DNA of 64,000 nt from Trogon surrucura (Eukaryota > Chordata > Aves > Trogoniformes > Trogonidae): positions 7,122,644 to 7,186,643 of the forward strand of contig CM036657.1 in NCBI GenBank assembly GCA_020746105.1, given 5' to 3'. The translations under genes and the position numbers were made by a program. Position 1 is the first letter of the stretch; each line of letters begins with the position of its first letter. Under the pieces are notes generated by a model, which saw only the letters and a list, made by a program, of their open reading frames with translations, was not told where the DNA came from and searched no databases. Positions 52,342 to 64,000 of this stretch are shown here, piece by piece.

Positions 52342-55300
52342 AAAATCATAGAACAGTTTCGGCTGGAAGAGACCTTCAAGATCATTGAGTCCAACCTTTG
52401 TCTTAGCCCTATCAACACCATTAAACCATGTCCCTCAGCACAACATCTACCCATCTCTTAAACACCTTCAGGGATGGCGACTCAACCACCTCCCTGGGCA
52501 GGCTGTTCCAATGCCTGAAAAACTTTCGGTAAAGAAATTCTTCCTAATATCCAAGTTGAACGAAGGTTCTGGTGCAGCTTAAGGCCATTTGCCCTTGTCC
52601 TATCACTTGCCACTAGGGAGAACAGACCAACCTCTGCATCACTACAACTTCCTTTCAAGTAGTTATAGAGAGTGATAAGGTCTCCCCTCAGTCTCCTCTT
52701 CTCCAGGTGTCACAGATTGACCCTGGCCAGCCGCCAGGTGCCCACACAACTGCTCTCTCACCTCCCCTTCTTCACTAGACAGGGGGAGAATATAAATCAA
52801 AGGGATCAAGGTTTGAGATAAGGACAGGGAGATCACTCTCATTTACCATCCCAGGCAAAACAAACTCAATTTTGGGGAAATTAATTACATTTATTAAGAG
52901 AACAAATCACAGAGGAGTAGTGAGAAATGAGAAAAAAACCAAACAGATCTTAACAAACAGAACACCTTCCCCCATTCCCTCCCTTCTTCCTGGGCTTAAC
53001 CCCAGTCCCAGTTTCTCCATCTCCTCCCCCTGAGCGATGCAGGGGGACAGGGAATGGGGTTACGGTCAGTTCATCCGACGTTGGTTCCACCGCTTCATCA
53101 CTCCGGGGGAGGACTCTTCACTCTTCCCCAGGGCCATTGTGGGGTCCCTCTCACGAGAGACAAGCTTCACGCTCTGTTCTCCGGCGTGAGACGTCCTATG
53201 AAGGGCAATTCATCACAAACTGCCCAACGGGAGACACGCCATGAGGGGCAGCCCACTCCTCGTGAGTCTGAGGCGCAGTCCTTCAGGGGAAACTGCTCCA
53301 GCGTGAGCCGCCCGCAGCGTCCCAAAAGTCCCACCGGCCAACCTGCTCCAACGTGGGCATTCCTCTCTTCCACGGGCTACAGGTTCTGGCAGCGACTTGC
53401 TCTGATGCGGGCTTCCACGGGCTACAGTCCCCTTCAGGTATCCACCCACACGACATGGAGTCCTCTACATGGTGGACATCTAAGCAGTGATCCTCACGGT
53501 GGACATCTACACCCCGTCCATGGGCTGCAGGTGGAAAACCCGCTTCACCACGGTCTTCACCATGGACCTGGGGGACTCTCTGCTCTGGCGCCTGGAGCTC
53601 ATCCTCCCCCTCCCTCCTTCTTCACTGACCTTGGTGTCTTCACAGACTCTCACTCCTCCATCTCTGTGCCAACTGTTGTGGCACAGTTCTTTTTCCCCGT
53701 TCTTAAATATGTTTTTCACAGAGGCGTTCCTCTCCTATCACTTTGCTGACAGGCTCAGCCTTGGCCAGCAGCGGGTCCCTCTTTGGAGCCGTTTGGCATT
53801 GGCTGTATCAAAGTCGGGGAGCTTCTAGCAGCTTCTTGCAGAAGCCACCCTGCAGCTCCCCCCCTGCCGCCAAAATCCATCCAGGCCAAACCAATACACC
53901 AGGCTAAACAGCCCCAGATCCCTCAACCCTTCCTCATATGACACATGCTCCAAATTCTTTACCAGCTTGATAGCCCGCCTCTGTACCTTCTCCAGCACCT
54001 CAGTGTCCCTCTTGTAGTGAGGGGTCCAAAACTGGACACAGTACTCGAGGTGAGGCCTCACCAAAGCCGAGTACAGGGGCATGATCACCTCCCTGCTCCT
54101 GCTGACAACACCATTCCTGATCCAAGCCAGGATGCCATTGGTCTTCTTGTCCCACTGGGCACACTGCTGGCTCCTGTTCAGATGGCTGTCCATCAACACC
54201 CCCAGGTCCCTATCTGCCTGACAGCTCTCCAGCCACTCCTCCCCAAGCCTGTAGCGCTGCTGGGGGTTGGTGTGGCCAAAGTGCCGGACCCGGCATTTGA
54301 CCTTATTGAAACTCATGTAATTGGCCTTGGCCCAGCAATCCAGCCTATTTAGATCCCTCTGCAGAGCTTCCCTACCCTCAAGCAGATGGACACTTTCACC
54401 CAGCTTGGTGTCATCTGCAAACTTACTGAGGGCACGCTCTATCCCCTGATCCAAATCATTGATAAAAATGTTAAATAGGAATGGTCCCAGTACTGAGCCC
54501 TGGGGGACACCACTTGTGACCGACCGCCAACTGGATTTAACTCCATTGACCACAACCCTTTGGACTCGGCCATCCAACCAATTTTTCACCCAGCAAAGCA
54601 CATGCCCATCCAAGCCAAGAGCAGTCAATTTCTCTAGGAGCATGCTGTGGGCAACAGTGTCAAATGACTTACTAAAGTCAAGATAAATGACATCCTCAGC
54701 CTTTCCTTCATCCAGCCAGTGGGTCACCCTGTCATAGATCAGGTTTGTTAAACAGGACCTGCCCTTCATGAACCCGTGCTGACTGGGTCTGATCACCTGG
54801 TTGTTCTGCATATGTTGCATAATAGAACTCAGGATGATCTACTCCATCAGCTTCCCTGGCACTGAAGTCAATCAGGCCTGGAATTTCCCAGATCATCCCT
54901 CTGTCCCTTCTTATCGATGGGTGTTATATTGCCTGATTTCCAATCCACGAGGACCTCCCCAGTCTTCCAGGACTGCTGTTAAATGATGGACAGCGGCTTG
55001 GTGAGCACTGCTGCCAGCTTTCTCAGCACTCTTGGATGTACCCCATCCGGTCTCATAGATTTGTGGACATCCATGTGGAGCAGCAGAACACTGATCATCT
55101 CCTCCTGGATTGTGGGGGTGACATTTTGCTCCTGTCCCTCATCTCTTGGCTTGGGGGGCTGGCTTCCCTCAGTACAGATGTTACTATTACTAAAGACTGA
55201 GGCAAAGAAGGCATAAAGCACTTCAGCCTTATCGTCGTCTTTGGTTACCATATTTCTTCCTAGGTCTAGCAGGGGATGGAGGCTCTCCTTGGTCTTTCTC

Positions 55301-56600
55301 TTGTTGTTAATATATTTACAGAAACTTTTCTTGCTGTCCTTTACTTCTGAAGCCAGATTAATTTCTAGCTGGGCTTTGGACCTTCTAATTATCTCCCTGC
55401 ATAACCTAACAATATTCTTGTACTCATAACGAGTGGCCTGCCCCCTCTTCCAGAGGCCATAAACTTTCCTTTTTTCCCTGATTTTCAGCCAAACCTCCCT
55501 ATTCAGCCAGGTTGGTCTTCTTTGCTGCTGACTCATATGGCACGTGGGGATGGTCTTCTCCTGTGCCTTTAAGATTTTCTTCTTAAAGAGTGTCCAGCCT
55601 TCCTGGACTCCTATACCACTCAAAACTGACTCCCAAGGAATTCTATCAAGTACCTCCTAAATAAGTCCAAGTCTGCCCTTCGGAAGTCCCAAGTGGCAGT
55701 TTTACTGTCCCCGCTCCTAACATCTCTAAGAATAGAGAACTTAATCATTTCATGATCACTGTTCCCTAGACGGCCTCCAACTGCCACATCCTCCACAAGA
55801 CCTTCTCTGTTCACAAACAGGAGGTCCAGCAGGGCACCTTCCCTGGTCAGTTCTCTTACTATCTGTGTGAGGAAGTTATCCTCCACACATTTCCAGAACC
55901 TCCCGGATTATTCCCTCTCTGCTGTGCTGTATTTCCAGCAGATACCTGGGAAGTTGAATTCCCCCATGAGAACAACAGCAAGTGACCATGAGATTTCTCT
56001 CAAGTGCTTATAGAACGCTTCATGCATCTCGCTGCTCTGATTGGGAGGTCTATAGCAGACTCCCACAGAAGCATCACCTTTATTGGCCTAGCCCCTTAAC
56101 CTCATCCAGACACTCTCGACCCCATCATCACTATACTGAAGTTCTGAGCATTCATAACATTTCCTAACATACAGGGCCACCCCACTGCCTCTCCTTCCCT
56201 GTCTATCCCTCCTGAAGAGCTTGTGGTTCTTGATTGTGGCACTCCAGTCGTGTGAGGCATCCCATCACGTTTCTGTGAGAGCTACTATGTCATAGTTTTC
56301 CTGTTGCATCATGGCTTCAAGTTCCCCCTGTTTGTTTCTCATGTTGTATGCATTGATATAGATGCACTTCAGATGAGCTAGTGAACCCAACATTTTTCTG
56401 TGAGTGTAGGCCCCATTTCCTGCCAGACCTTTCTCAGGTGTTTCCATGATTTCTAAACCATCAACAACAACTCTTGCCTCCTCATTTCCCATTTTACATT
56501 TATCCCTCATCTCCACTGAGATGGCAAGAGTCCTCATCAGCACACTATCCTACAAGCCCTGACATGCTTCCCTTGGGCTTATCCCTAGCTGGCCCCAAAG
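52342..56600 (-). mobile_element. Long CR1 LINE split by LTR-E
   Basis: Minus-strand CR1 with its tail at 52342, then 52342-52707 and 53899-56600. ORF2 pieces are RT (53904-54820, with [17 protein letters not shown] and FADDTKLGE), linker (54979-55623) and endonuclease scraps (55620-55886, 56265-56543 with IVALTET). Frame changes and stops break it. The sequence differs clearly from the 22152 copy, so it is an older or different subfamily. Confidence 0.88.
52708..53898 (-). mobile_element. Solo LTR family E, 1.19 kb
   Basis: 1,191 bp from TGTCACAGATTGACCC to AAACCAATACA, with exact CCAGG duplications at 52703-52707 and 53899-53903. Its own start is at 53898 (TGTATTGGTTTGGCC), similar to the openings of other avian class III LTRs. 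The interior is GC-rich with several partial repeats (CACGGGCTACAG twice, GTGGACATCTA twice). The 231-codon open run at 53054-53749 is antisense to the LTR and not taken as a gene. Confidence 0.85.
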
Positions 56601-56609
56601 CATAATCAA

Positions 56610-59330
56610 TCCAAAAGGTTCCTGCAGTGTCTTGATGATAACTTTCTGCTGCAAGAGGTTGAAGAATCAACGAGGAAAGGTGCAATGCTGGACCTTGTAT
56701 TAACAAACAAAGGAGGTGTGGTCAAGGATGTTAAGGTTGGAGGCAGTCTTGGCTGTAGTGGCCATGATATGTTAGAATTCAGTATTGTTAGTGAGAGAAA
56801 TAAGGTAGTAAGCAAAATTTCTACCCTGGACTTGAAGAGGGCTAACTTTGTCCTCTTCAGAGATATACTTAGTAGTATCCCATGGGCTAGGTTTCTGGAA
56901 GGTAGAGGGGCACAAGAGAGCTGGTCAACATTCAAACTCTACCTACACCAGGCTCAAGATAAATACGTTCCTCAAAAAGAAAATCTAGCAGAGGAGGCAG
57001 GAGACCTGCATGGTTAGGCAAGGAGCTCCTGGAAAAACTCAAATGGAAGAGGGAAATTTACAGTCAGTGGAAAAAGGGTCTGGTTAACTGGGAGGATTAT
57101 AGAAATGCAGCCAGAGTATGTAGAGAATCAACAAGAAAGGCCAGGGCTCTCTTGGAATTCAGTCTGGCTAGGGAAGTGAAAGAAAACAAGAAAAATTACT
57201 TTAAATAGATCAATGAGAAAAGGAAGAGTAGAGAAAGAGTGGGTCCACTGCTAAATGAGGTGGGAGATATGATAACAGAGGATGCAGAGATGGCAGAATT
57301 ACTGAATGCCTTCTTTGCCTCAGTCTTTACTCCTAAGGTCAACCCTCAGGAATTGCAGTCCCTAGAAGTAAGGGAGCAAAAGTGGAGTGAGAATGATTCT
57401 CCACTGGTCAGTGAAGATTTGGTTAGAGAACTCTTACAAAAGCTGAAAACACACAAATCCATGGGCCCCAGAGGAGTGCATCCACGTGTGCTGAGAGAGT
57501 TGGCTGATGTTGTGGCTGAGCCACTCTCCATCATCTTTGAAAAATCATGGGGAACGGGAGAGGTGCCTGAGGACTGGAAGAAAGCCAATGTCACTCCAGT
57601 CTTCAAAATGGGCAAGAAGGAGGACCCTGGCAACTACAGGCTGGTCAGCCTCACCTCCATCCCTGGGAAGGTGATAGAGCGGCTCATTCTGAAGGCCATC
57701 TCTGTCAATTAGAAGAAAAGAAGGTTATCAGGAGTAGCCAGCATGGATTTACCAAGGGGAAATCTTGCCTGACTAATCTGATATCCTTCTATGAAGGTGT
57801 GACCAAATGGGTTGATGAAGGGAGACCGATGGATGTCATATAACTTGACTTCAGTAAAGCTTTCAATACTGTCCCCCATAACATCCTCGTAGGTAAACTC
57901 AAGAAATGTGGGATAGATGATTGGACTATGAGGTGGATTGTTAACTGGCTCAGCAACAGAGTTCAGAGGGTTGTGATCAGCAGCACAGGGTCAAGTTGGA
58001 GGCCTGTGGCCAGTGTTGTTCCCCAGGGATCAGTACTGGGTCCAGTTTTGTTCAATATATTCATCAACAACCTGGATGAGGGGATAGAGTGCACCCTCAG
58101 CAAGTTCACTGATGATACAAAACTGGAAGGAGTGGCTCAGGAAGGCTGTGCTGCTATCCAACGAGATCTGGACAGGCTAGAGAGTTGGGAGAAGGTGAAG
58201 AGGGTCCCGTCGGAGAGCCGGTCAAGACAATGACAAATTCCACTGATATGGCTACAAGTAGTTACCCTTTATTGCTCCGGACAGCTCAATCTATACAGTT
58301 CAGCAGTGTCCCCGCGCCTGCCCCTTAACAGAGTCGACCAGATACAGATTTACACGTGCCAGTGTTTTATTGGGTAGTGCCCAATGCAGGCGGCTCTCGC
58401 CCCCCCCTTCTCCCCCCCGGCAAGGCTCTTCATAAAACAGATAAAACCTCCTCCTCCCTGTGTTCCAAGGCAGCTTCAAGGACAGAGCCTTTGTTTAGGC
58501 CTAAGCTGGGTTGTCCACACTTTTAAAGTTATACCGCGCCTCTGCTCCACAAGAAATTCCTCTACAAGAAGGGGAACCTCATGAAGTTCAATAAGGACAC
58601 GTGTAGAGTCCTGCATCTGGGGAGGAATAACACCAGGCACCAGTACAGATTAGGAGATGTCCTGCTGGAAAGCAGCCACATGGAGAAGGACCTTGGAGTC
58701 CTAGTGGACAGTAAGTTGACCATGGGACAGCAATGTGCCCTTGTGGCCAAGTATGTCCAGTAGGTCTAGGGAGGTTCTCCTCCCACTCTACTCTGCCCTG
58801 GTGAGACCACACCTGGAATCCTGTGTCCAGTTTTGGGCTCCCCAATTCAAGAGAGACAGGGACCTACTGGAGAGAGTCCAACGGAGAGCTACGAGGATGA
58901 TTAAGGGACTTGAACATCTCTCCTATGAAGAGAGACTGAGAGAACTGGGGCTGTTTAGCCTTGAAAGGAGACAGATGAGAGGGGACCTTATTAACATATA
59001 CAAATATCTGAGGGGTGGATGTCAAGAGGAAGGGGACAATCTCTTCTCAGTGGTGCCCAGCAATAGAACAAGAAATAATGGGTTTAAGTTAGAACATAGG
59101 AAGTTCCACCTCAACATGAGGAAAAACTTCTTTACTGTGAGGGTCATGGAGCACTGGAACAGGCTGCCCAGAGAGGCTGTGGAGTCTCCTTCTCTGAAGA
59201 CTTTCAAAACCCACCTGGATGCGTTCCTTTGTGGCTGCCCTTGGGCATCCTACTCTGGCAGGGGGGTTGGACTAGATGATCTTTCGAGGTCCCTTCCAAC
59301 CCCTGACATTCTATGATTCTATGATTCTAT
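56610..59330 (+). mobile_element. Long CR1 LINE split by LTR-A
   Basis: Plus-strand CR1 starting within the endonuclease domain (DDNFLLQEVEESTRK equivalent near 56630). It runs through RT ([15 protein letters not shown] near 57460, [11 protein letters not shown] near 58050, FTDDTKLEG) to the tail at 59330. LTR-A interrupts it at 58196-58566. Stops near 57208 and 57710 and frame changes break ORF2. The RT motif reads FTDD instead of FADD. Confidence 0.88.
58196..58566 (-). mobile_element. Solo LTR-A inside CR1
   Basis: 371 bp, TGAAGAGGG to CCTCTACA, with exact 6-bp duplications AGAAGG at 58190-58195 and 58567-58572. This is the clearest evidence for the integration footprint of the LTR-A family. 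Confidence 0.92.
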
Positions 59331-59339
59331 GAATCTAGG

Positions 59340-59865
59340 CCCACTTATATTCCCTTCCCCATTAATATCTAGTTTAAAGCTCTATCAATGAGCCTCGCTA
59401 ACTCCTGCCCCAAGATCCTTTTCCCCCTCTGGGACAGGTGCATCTCATTTGTTGCCATCAGGTCAAGTGTCTTGTATTGCAGCCCATGATCAAAAAACCC
59501 AAAGCTCTGTTGATAACATCATTCCCTGAGCCATGAACTGATCTCATCTCATGGCTCTTTCTGTTAATTCTCTCATTCACGACTGGCACTGGAAGGACAG
59601 AGGAGAACACAACTTGTGCTCCTGATCCCTTAAGCAGCTGCCCCAAGGCCCTAAAATTTCTCTTAATTGATTTTGGGCTTCTTGTAACCACTTCATCACT
59701 ACCCACCTGAAATACCACAAGGGTATAATAATCAGAAGGGTTTACTAGGGTGGAAAGTTTGCCCAACACATCCTTAACCTATGCCCCAGGGAGACTGCAG
59801 GCCTCCTTGTGAAGTGGGTCCAGACAGCATATTGGGCCGTCTGCTCCCCTCAGGAAAGAGTCACC
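59340..59865 (-). pseudogene. CR1 ORF1 esterase-domain fragment
   Basis: On the minus strand the frame from about 59862 reads [17 protein letters not shown], the GDS block with the nucleophile serine of SGNH-type esterases found in CR1 ORF1. After one stop (near 59785) it continues with LVVFQVGSDEVV and LLKGSGAQVVFSSVLPVP, then the C-terminal LSQRGKRILGQELARLIDRALN-like end. Open run 59458-59769. It is adjacent to, and in opposite orientation from, the next CR1. Confidence 0.75.
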
Positions 59866-60390
59866 AACCACATCTGGAATATTGTGTCCAGTTCTGGGCC
59901 CCTCAGTTCAAGAAGGACAGGGAACTGCTTGAAAGAGTCCAGCACAGAGCCACAGAGATGATGAAGGGAGTGGAACATCTCCCTTATGAGGAAAGGCTGA
60001 AGGAGCTGGGTCTCTTTAGCTTGGAGAAGAGGAGACTGAGGGGTGACCTCATTAATGTTTATAAATATGTCAGGGTGGAGTGTCAGGAGAATGGAGCCAG
60101 ACTCTTCTCAGTGATGTCCATTGATAGGACATGGGACAATGGGTGCAAGCTGGAACATAGGAGGTTCCACAAAAACATTAGGAAAAACGTTTTCACTGTG
60201 AGGGTGACAGAGCCCTGGAACAGGCTGCCCAGGGAGGTTGTGGAGTCTCCTTCTCTGGAGACATTCAAAACCAGCCTGGACGCGTTCCTGTGTGACCTAC
60301 TGTAGGCGATCTTTCTCTGGCAGGGGGGCTGGACTAGATGATCTTTCGAGGTCCCTTCCAATCCCTACCATTCTGTGATTCTGTGATTTA
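59866..60390 (+). mobile_element. CR1 LINE 3' fragment
   Basis: Plus-strand ORF2 C terminus ([13 protein letters not shown] to the stop near 60303), 3' region and a degenerate tail (ATTCTGTGATTCTGTG). It joins the inverted ORF1 fragment directly, so the pair may come from one inverted CR1 insertion. Confidence 0.88.
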
Positions 60391-60777
60391 TGGAACAGCA
60401 CAGAACATTCAGAGGAGACAAAACTTTTCTCTTGCAGAAAACACAAAGATGGGACTGGGGTGCCTACTGCATGATATAAAAGATAAAGGAATTGTGCTTT
60501 CTGATTCTACTTTCAGGATCTCAGGAAGGCTGAAAGTCTAATGAAGATGGTACTTTTGAAACCTGTAGGTTTCCATTTGTGTGTTTTGGTTTTCTCTTCT
60601 AAGTCACAAATGACTTGCACAGACTAGGAAAACATCAGCTACAGGTAGGAGACCATTCTGAAGGATCAGCAAAGGTCTTCTCTAGCTGATGGTAGCAAAG
60701 TGGCTGCTTCCTCAAACCTAAAGGGTGTGCTTTGAACCATATAGTTATTGTTGAAAAATAAACAGGGAGCCCTCACA
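60391..60777. other. Unassigned
   Basis: No gene or repeat recognised. Confidence 0.5.
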
Positions 60778-60955
60778 GATTCATAGAATCATAGAATGTG
60801 TTGGGTTGGAAGGGACCTTAATGATTATCTAGTTCCAACCTCCCTGCCATGGACACGGACACCTTCCACTAGATCAAGTTGCTCAAAGCCATGTCCAACC
60901 TGGCCTTGCACACTTCTAGGGAGGGGGCTTCCACAACTTCTCTGGGGCTTCAAAA
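60778..60955 (-). mobile_element. CR1 LINE 3' end fragment
   Basis: Reversed CR1 tail (TTCATAGAATCATAGAATG) followed by about 160 bp of the 3' ORF2 and untranslated region. Confidence 0.85.
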
Positions 60956-62250
60956 GGTATGTCTTCACTATGGTCAAAGGTGGGATGGTGGTACCTTGTG
61001 TGGGACTGATGGGATTGGCTTAATGTTGAAAACATTGCTACCACCACAGTTTGGTTGAATCCAAAGGAATCAGCTGCTTAGGGGTTCGCCCAGCATTTTG
61101 AAGTGATGAGTGCATTTATGTGAGCTGCAATTACAGCTCATTTGCAGTGCAGTCATGCAAAGAGTTACCTGCATCTTCTCAGATGTGTTAGTTACAGTGA
61201 TGTGAAGCAGATAAAAACTCCCTAGGGTGCACCAACTTTGGTCACCCCCAAAATAGCGCACAGCTGAGGCTGAGCTGACAGGTTCAAAACATTCCTCTTG
61301 CCCAATGTGAAGTCCCTCTACTGAGCAGTAAGAACAAGGATTCTTTGAGGACAAAATTTCAACACAGAGTTGGGAAAATATTTCAGGGTATTTACACTGT
61401 AGAAAGAGGAAAACACATGACTGAGAACACCTTGAAAAATTAACTGTCTCAAAAGGTGGATCATGTTTTAAGGTACTCTAATATTTCCAAAATGTCAGTA
61501 TAAGAAATTTGAAGCAAAGTTGGCATGAAAGCAATAATACTGATACTATTTTTAGAGCCTGACTCTGTGCACACCATAGCCTCCAGCATGATATAAAGGG
61601 CACAAAAATGTAAAAATAAAATAAAGACTAGATGAGAAATTTATGGCTCAGATGATTAATGAGGGATGACAAAACCTTCTTTCTTTTTAAAGACATACCA
61701 AATTGACAGCAACCAAATCTTATTATCTGAGATAACTAGGGCAGTGGGTAGTGCTGGGAGAGAGCTTTCTCCACCATGGTCTACCTGCTGAGGGGCTTAG
61801 AGATTTTCAGTAGCCAACACTATCACCCTGACACCTTTCCCATGCAATAAATATGCCACAGACTCATAGCCCTGGTTCATTGAGAAAGAATCACTGGGCG
61901 AAATGTATGGCCTGCACTGTGTAGCAGGTCAGACTTAGGTGATCCTGTTAGTCCCTTTTGACCTTAAACCCCATGAATCATAGCTCAGTGACGAACAATT
62001 CCTGCATAAAAAGCAGAGTTCAGAACCAGGAGAAAGACAACTATGGAGCAGAATGAGATCTGGGAGGCTCTATGGGAGCTCAGGTTGTCTCCTTTCAAAA
62101 CTCTTTTGCACAAGGAAGGGAGTGTGCAGCAAGCCCAGGAGCAGGAGAGTTTGCAAACAAAGAGCTCCTCTGTGCTGTCTTGGTGCAGATGGTTGGTGCA
62201 CAACAAATGGGCTGTAGCTACCTCTGCTGTCATGGAGCAGAAAGGCCAGA
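60956..62250. other. Unassigned intergenic stretch
   Basis: About 1.3 kb with nothing recognised. Confidence 0.5.
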
Positions 62251-62255
62251 GCCTG

Positions 62256-62665
62256 TGTTGTGCTTCGAGCCGAGTTACCGGCGGGAAGGAAACAAAAGAA
62301 CCACGGAGTCGCTCCTTCCCCCCCCCCCTACCGAGAGTGAGGGGAAGAGCCCGAAAGGAGCACAGGCAAAGGCCTCCAGGGGTTGAGATAAAAACAGTTT
62401 AATGGTGAACATAAAATGGTAACAATAACAGTGAAATAACAGTAACGTTTAACCAGATATAACGCGAGTAACATGTAACGCGGAGCTCACCTCCCGACCG
62501 GACCGGAAACCGGGAAAGAGCGCGCGCGCCCACCCCGACTGCTCCATATATATATACCCCAGCATGACATCACGATTGTATCGAATATCTCTTTGACTAG
62601 CGACCCCCTATGCCCAGATAGCTCCTTTACTGAGAATTAACCCTATCCTAGCTGAACCCAGTACA
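62256..62665 (-). mobile_element. Solo LTR of ERVL family F
   Basis: 410 bp, reverse complement of the LTRs at 27153 and 33811 (its start TGTACTGGGTTCAGC is at 62665). Exact GCCTG duplications lie at 62251-62255 and 62666-62670. It is more diverged than the provirus pair. Confidence 0.88.
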
Positions 62666-62670
62666 GCCTG

Positions 62671-63273
62671 GGAAAAGTTGGATGTGATTCAGGTAAGATT
62701 TTTAAATGCCTAAATCCAAAATTGTGATGCCGATTCAGCTGTTATTTAGCCCCACAGGACATTACATTTCAAGGGCACCTCAGGTTTTTATGCTTACTTT
62801 TTCCAGATGCCTGAAGTTTTTTTTCACTCCCAATAAATTTCCAGAAATCAACACTGACTTTGGTTTCCCCCTCTGAGAAGCATGAACCAATGGGTTTTCT
62901 CAGATTACCTCCAAGGCCAGGGTTTGTGACTTTTGCAATCTTTCACAACACAATAAGGGAGACCCTTTGTTCGTACAACAGCACTGATGCACAAAACAGA
63001 TATCCACATCCAACTCTTTCCCTTCATGAGGGCGAACTGCTGTAACCACTAAACTGCAAAGTGGTGTAGGAAAGAATTCCAGATTCATGGTCAGGAGGAG
63101 TGAGGTTGATTCAGCTCATTTCTAGTAACATACAAGAAGAGCTGGTTCTGTTGTCAAGGGTAGAAGAAATTGGAGTTTTACAAGAAAACCACTGAGAATG
63201 GCCAGTAGAAGCAGAAGATTTCGGCAGGCATTGTGTTACTGTTCATACAAACAATATAGTTGCTCTTGGCAGG
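62671..63273. other. Unassigned
   Basis: No gene or repeat recognised. Confidence 0.5.
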
Positions 63274-64000
63274 TGTCACAGGTTAGGGCTGGGCCGGCCA
63301 CTAACGCGGACAGATGCTCTCTAACCCCCTCTTCCCCCCCCCCTTAAATGGGAAGGAAAAGGGAATGAGGCAGAGAGACTAACGGGTTAGAGAAGAAAAA
63401 CCAGAACAGCTTTAATGAAACAATAATAGAAATTATAGTGAAATGATAAAACCAAAGAAACTATATACAACTATAGATAGTAGCCCGATATCAAACCTGA
63501 CTCCCTCCCTCGATAGCAATCACCACTGATACTGCAGAGCAGGAGGCACTGGGGAAGCCCCAGGCTCAGCGGCAGTGGGAGCTGGATACAAGGAGCTGGA
63601 TTCGGGAACTAAGGATCTGGATCAAAAGCAGGAGGTCAGATGGAGTCCTCCCTGAACACCGGCCATTGCAGATAAGGAAGGCGAAAAGGGCGAAAGAGGG
63701 CAAAACTCTTGTGATCACTCAATTTATACTAAATATGATGTATATGGGATGGAATATTCTCGTTGGTCACCTGTCCTGTCTATTACCCCCCAGAGGTGCA
63801 ACCTTTTACTTCCTTGTGCCCCCTTTTACTACCCAGCACCCCCAGTGTGGCACACAAGGGTCAGCAGTGGCCTTGGTCACTATAGGAATAAGTATAAGCA
63901 AGAGCCTTTCTGCATCCCAGTCCCAGGCAGTGACTGTAAACATCAGGTGTTATCACTGCCAGTAGCACACACTGTCTGCAGAAACATGCTGCTGACTTCA
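63274..64000 (-). mobile_element. LTR family C, runs off the window
   Basis: TGTCACAGGTTAGGGCTGGG onward matches 17992-18760 closely, in the same orientation. The rest lies beyond the window. Confidence 0.88.

Noticed and set aside
53054..53749. A 231-codon open frame
   Set aside because: It lies antisense inside LTR-E, is rich in P, S, H and G as expected from GC-rich sequence, and has no motif.
1..64000. tRNA, rRNA or CRISPR-like arrays
   Set aside because: No cloverleaf-like or ribosomal sequence was recognised, and the only regular arrays are GGGAA, the LTR-B U5 repeats and CR1 tails.

Overview
The window looks like repeat-saturated DNA from a bird genome. The evidence is abundant CR1 non-LTR retrotransposons, most ending in the avian CR1 tail (tandem ATTCTATG), and several families of avian-type endogenous retroviruses (ERVs) and solo LTRs. 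I see no convincing single-copy host gene, tRNA, rRNA, CRISPR array or bacterial-type operon. Such density suits a heterochromatic, weakly recombining region such as a W chromosome, but that is inference.

Layout. 1-837: 3' end of a retrovirus (env tail, polypurine tract, LTR family A). 838-5548: a decayed gammaretrovirus-like provirus with large deletions, split by a CR1. 6990-16372: CR1 copies, a solo LTR of family B, a GGGAA microsatellite holding an LTR-A, and a minus-strand ERVL gag remnant. 16630-21383: the 3' end of an ERVL provirus, then a plus-strand CR1 split by LTR-C and LTR-D, then a second CR1. 22152-25073: a long CR1 with near-complete ORF2. 27153-34262: a class III (ERVL) provirus with both LTRs and a 5-bp target duplication, itself invaded by two solo LTRs. 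36036-47406: one minus-strand CR1 into which a solo LTR-A and a whole 7.7-kb provirus (ERV-B, 38438-46180) have inserted. 47407-64000: further CR1 copies, LTR-C copies, a 1.2-kb LTR-E, another LTR-A, a CR1 ORF1 esterase fragment and a solo LTR of the ERVL family.

The most interesting element is ERV-B. Its LTRs are almost identical apart from one 211-bp deletion. It keeps an uninterrupted 519-codon coiled-coil Gag without zinc knuckles. Gag ends with a textbook -1 frameshift site (heptamer A AAA AAC, 8-nt spacer, 10-bp stem). A strong splice acceptor lies 8 nt upstream of a tiny open frame predicted to be a 43-residue membrane protein, followed directly by env. Pol and env carry stops and frame changes. 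The coiled-coil Gag flanked by LTRs recalls the galliform ENS-1/ERNI family, but I could not test this.

How the pieces relate: CR1 copies form the substrate, and LTR elements of at least eight families have landed in them, in each other and in a microsatellite. Matching target-site duplications allow much of the insertion order to be read directly. Coordinates of LTR ends are from visual matching of copies; CR1 and unassigned-region edges are approximate.
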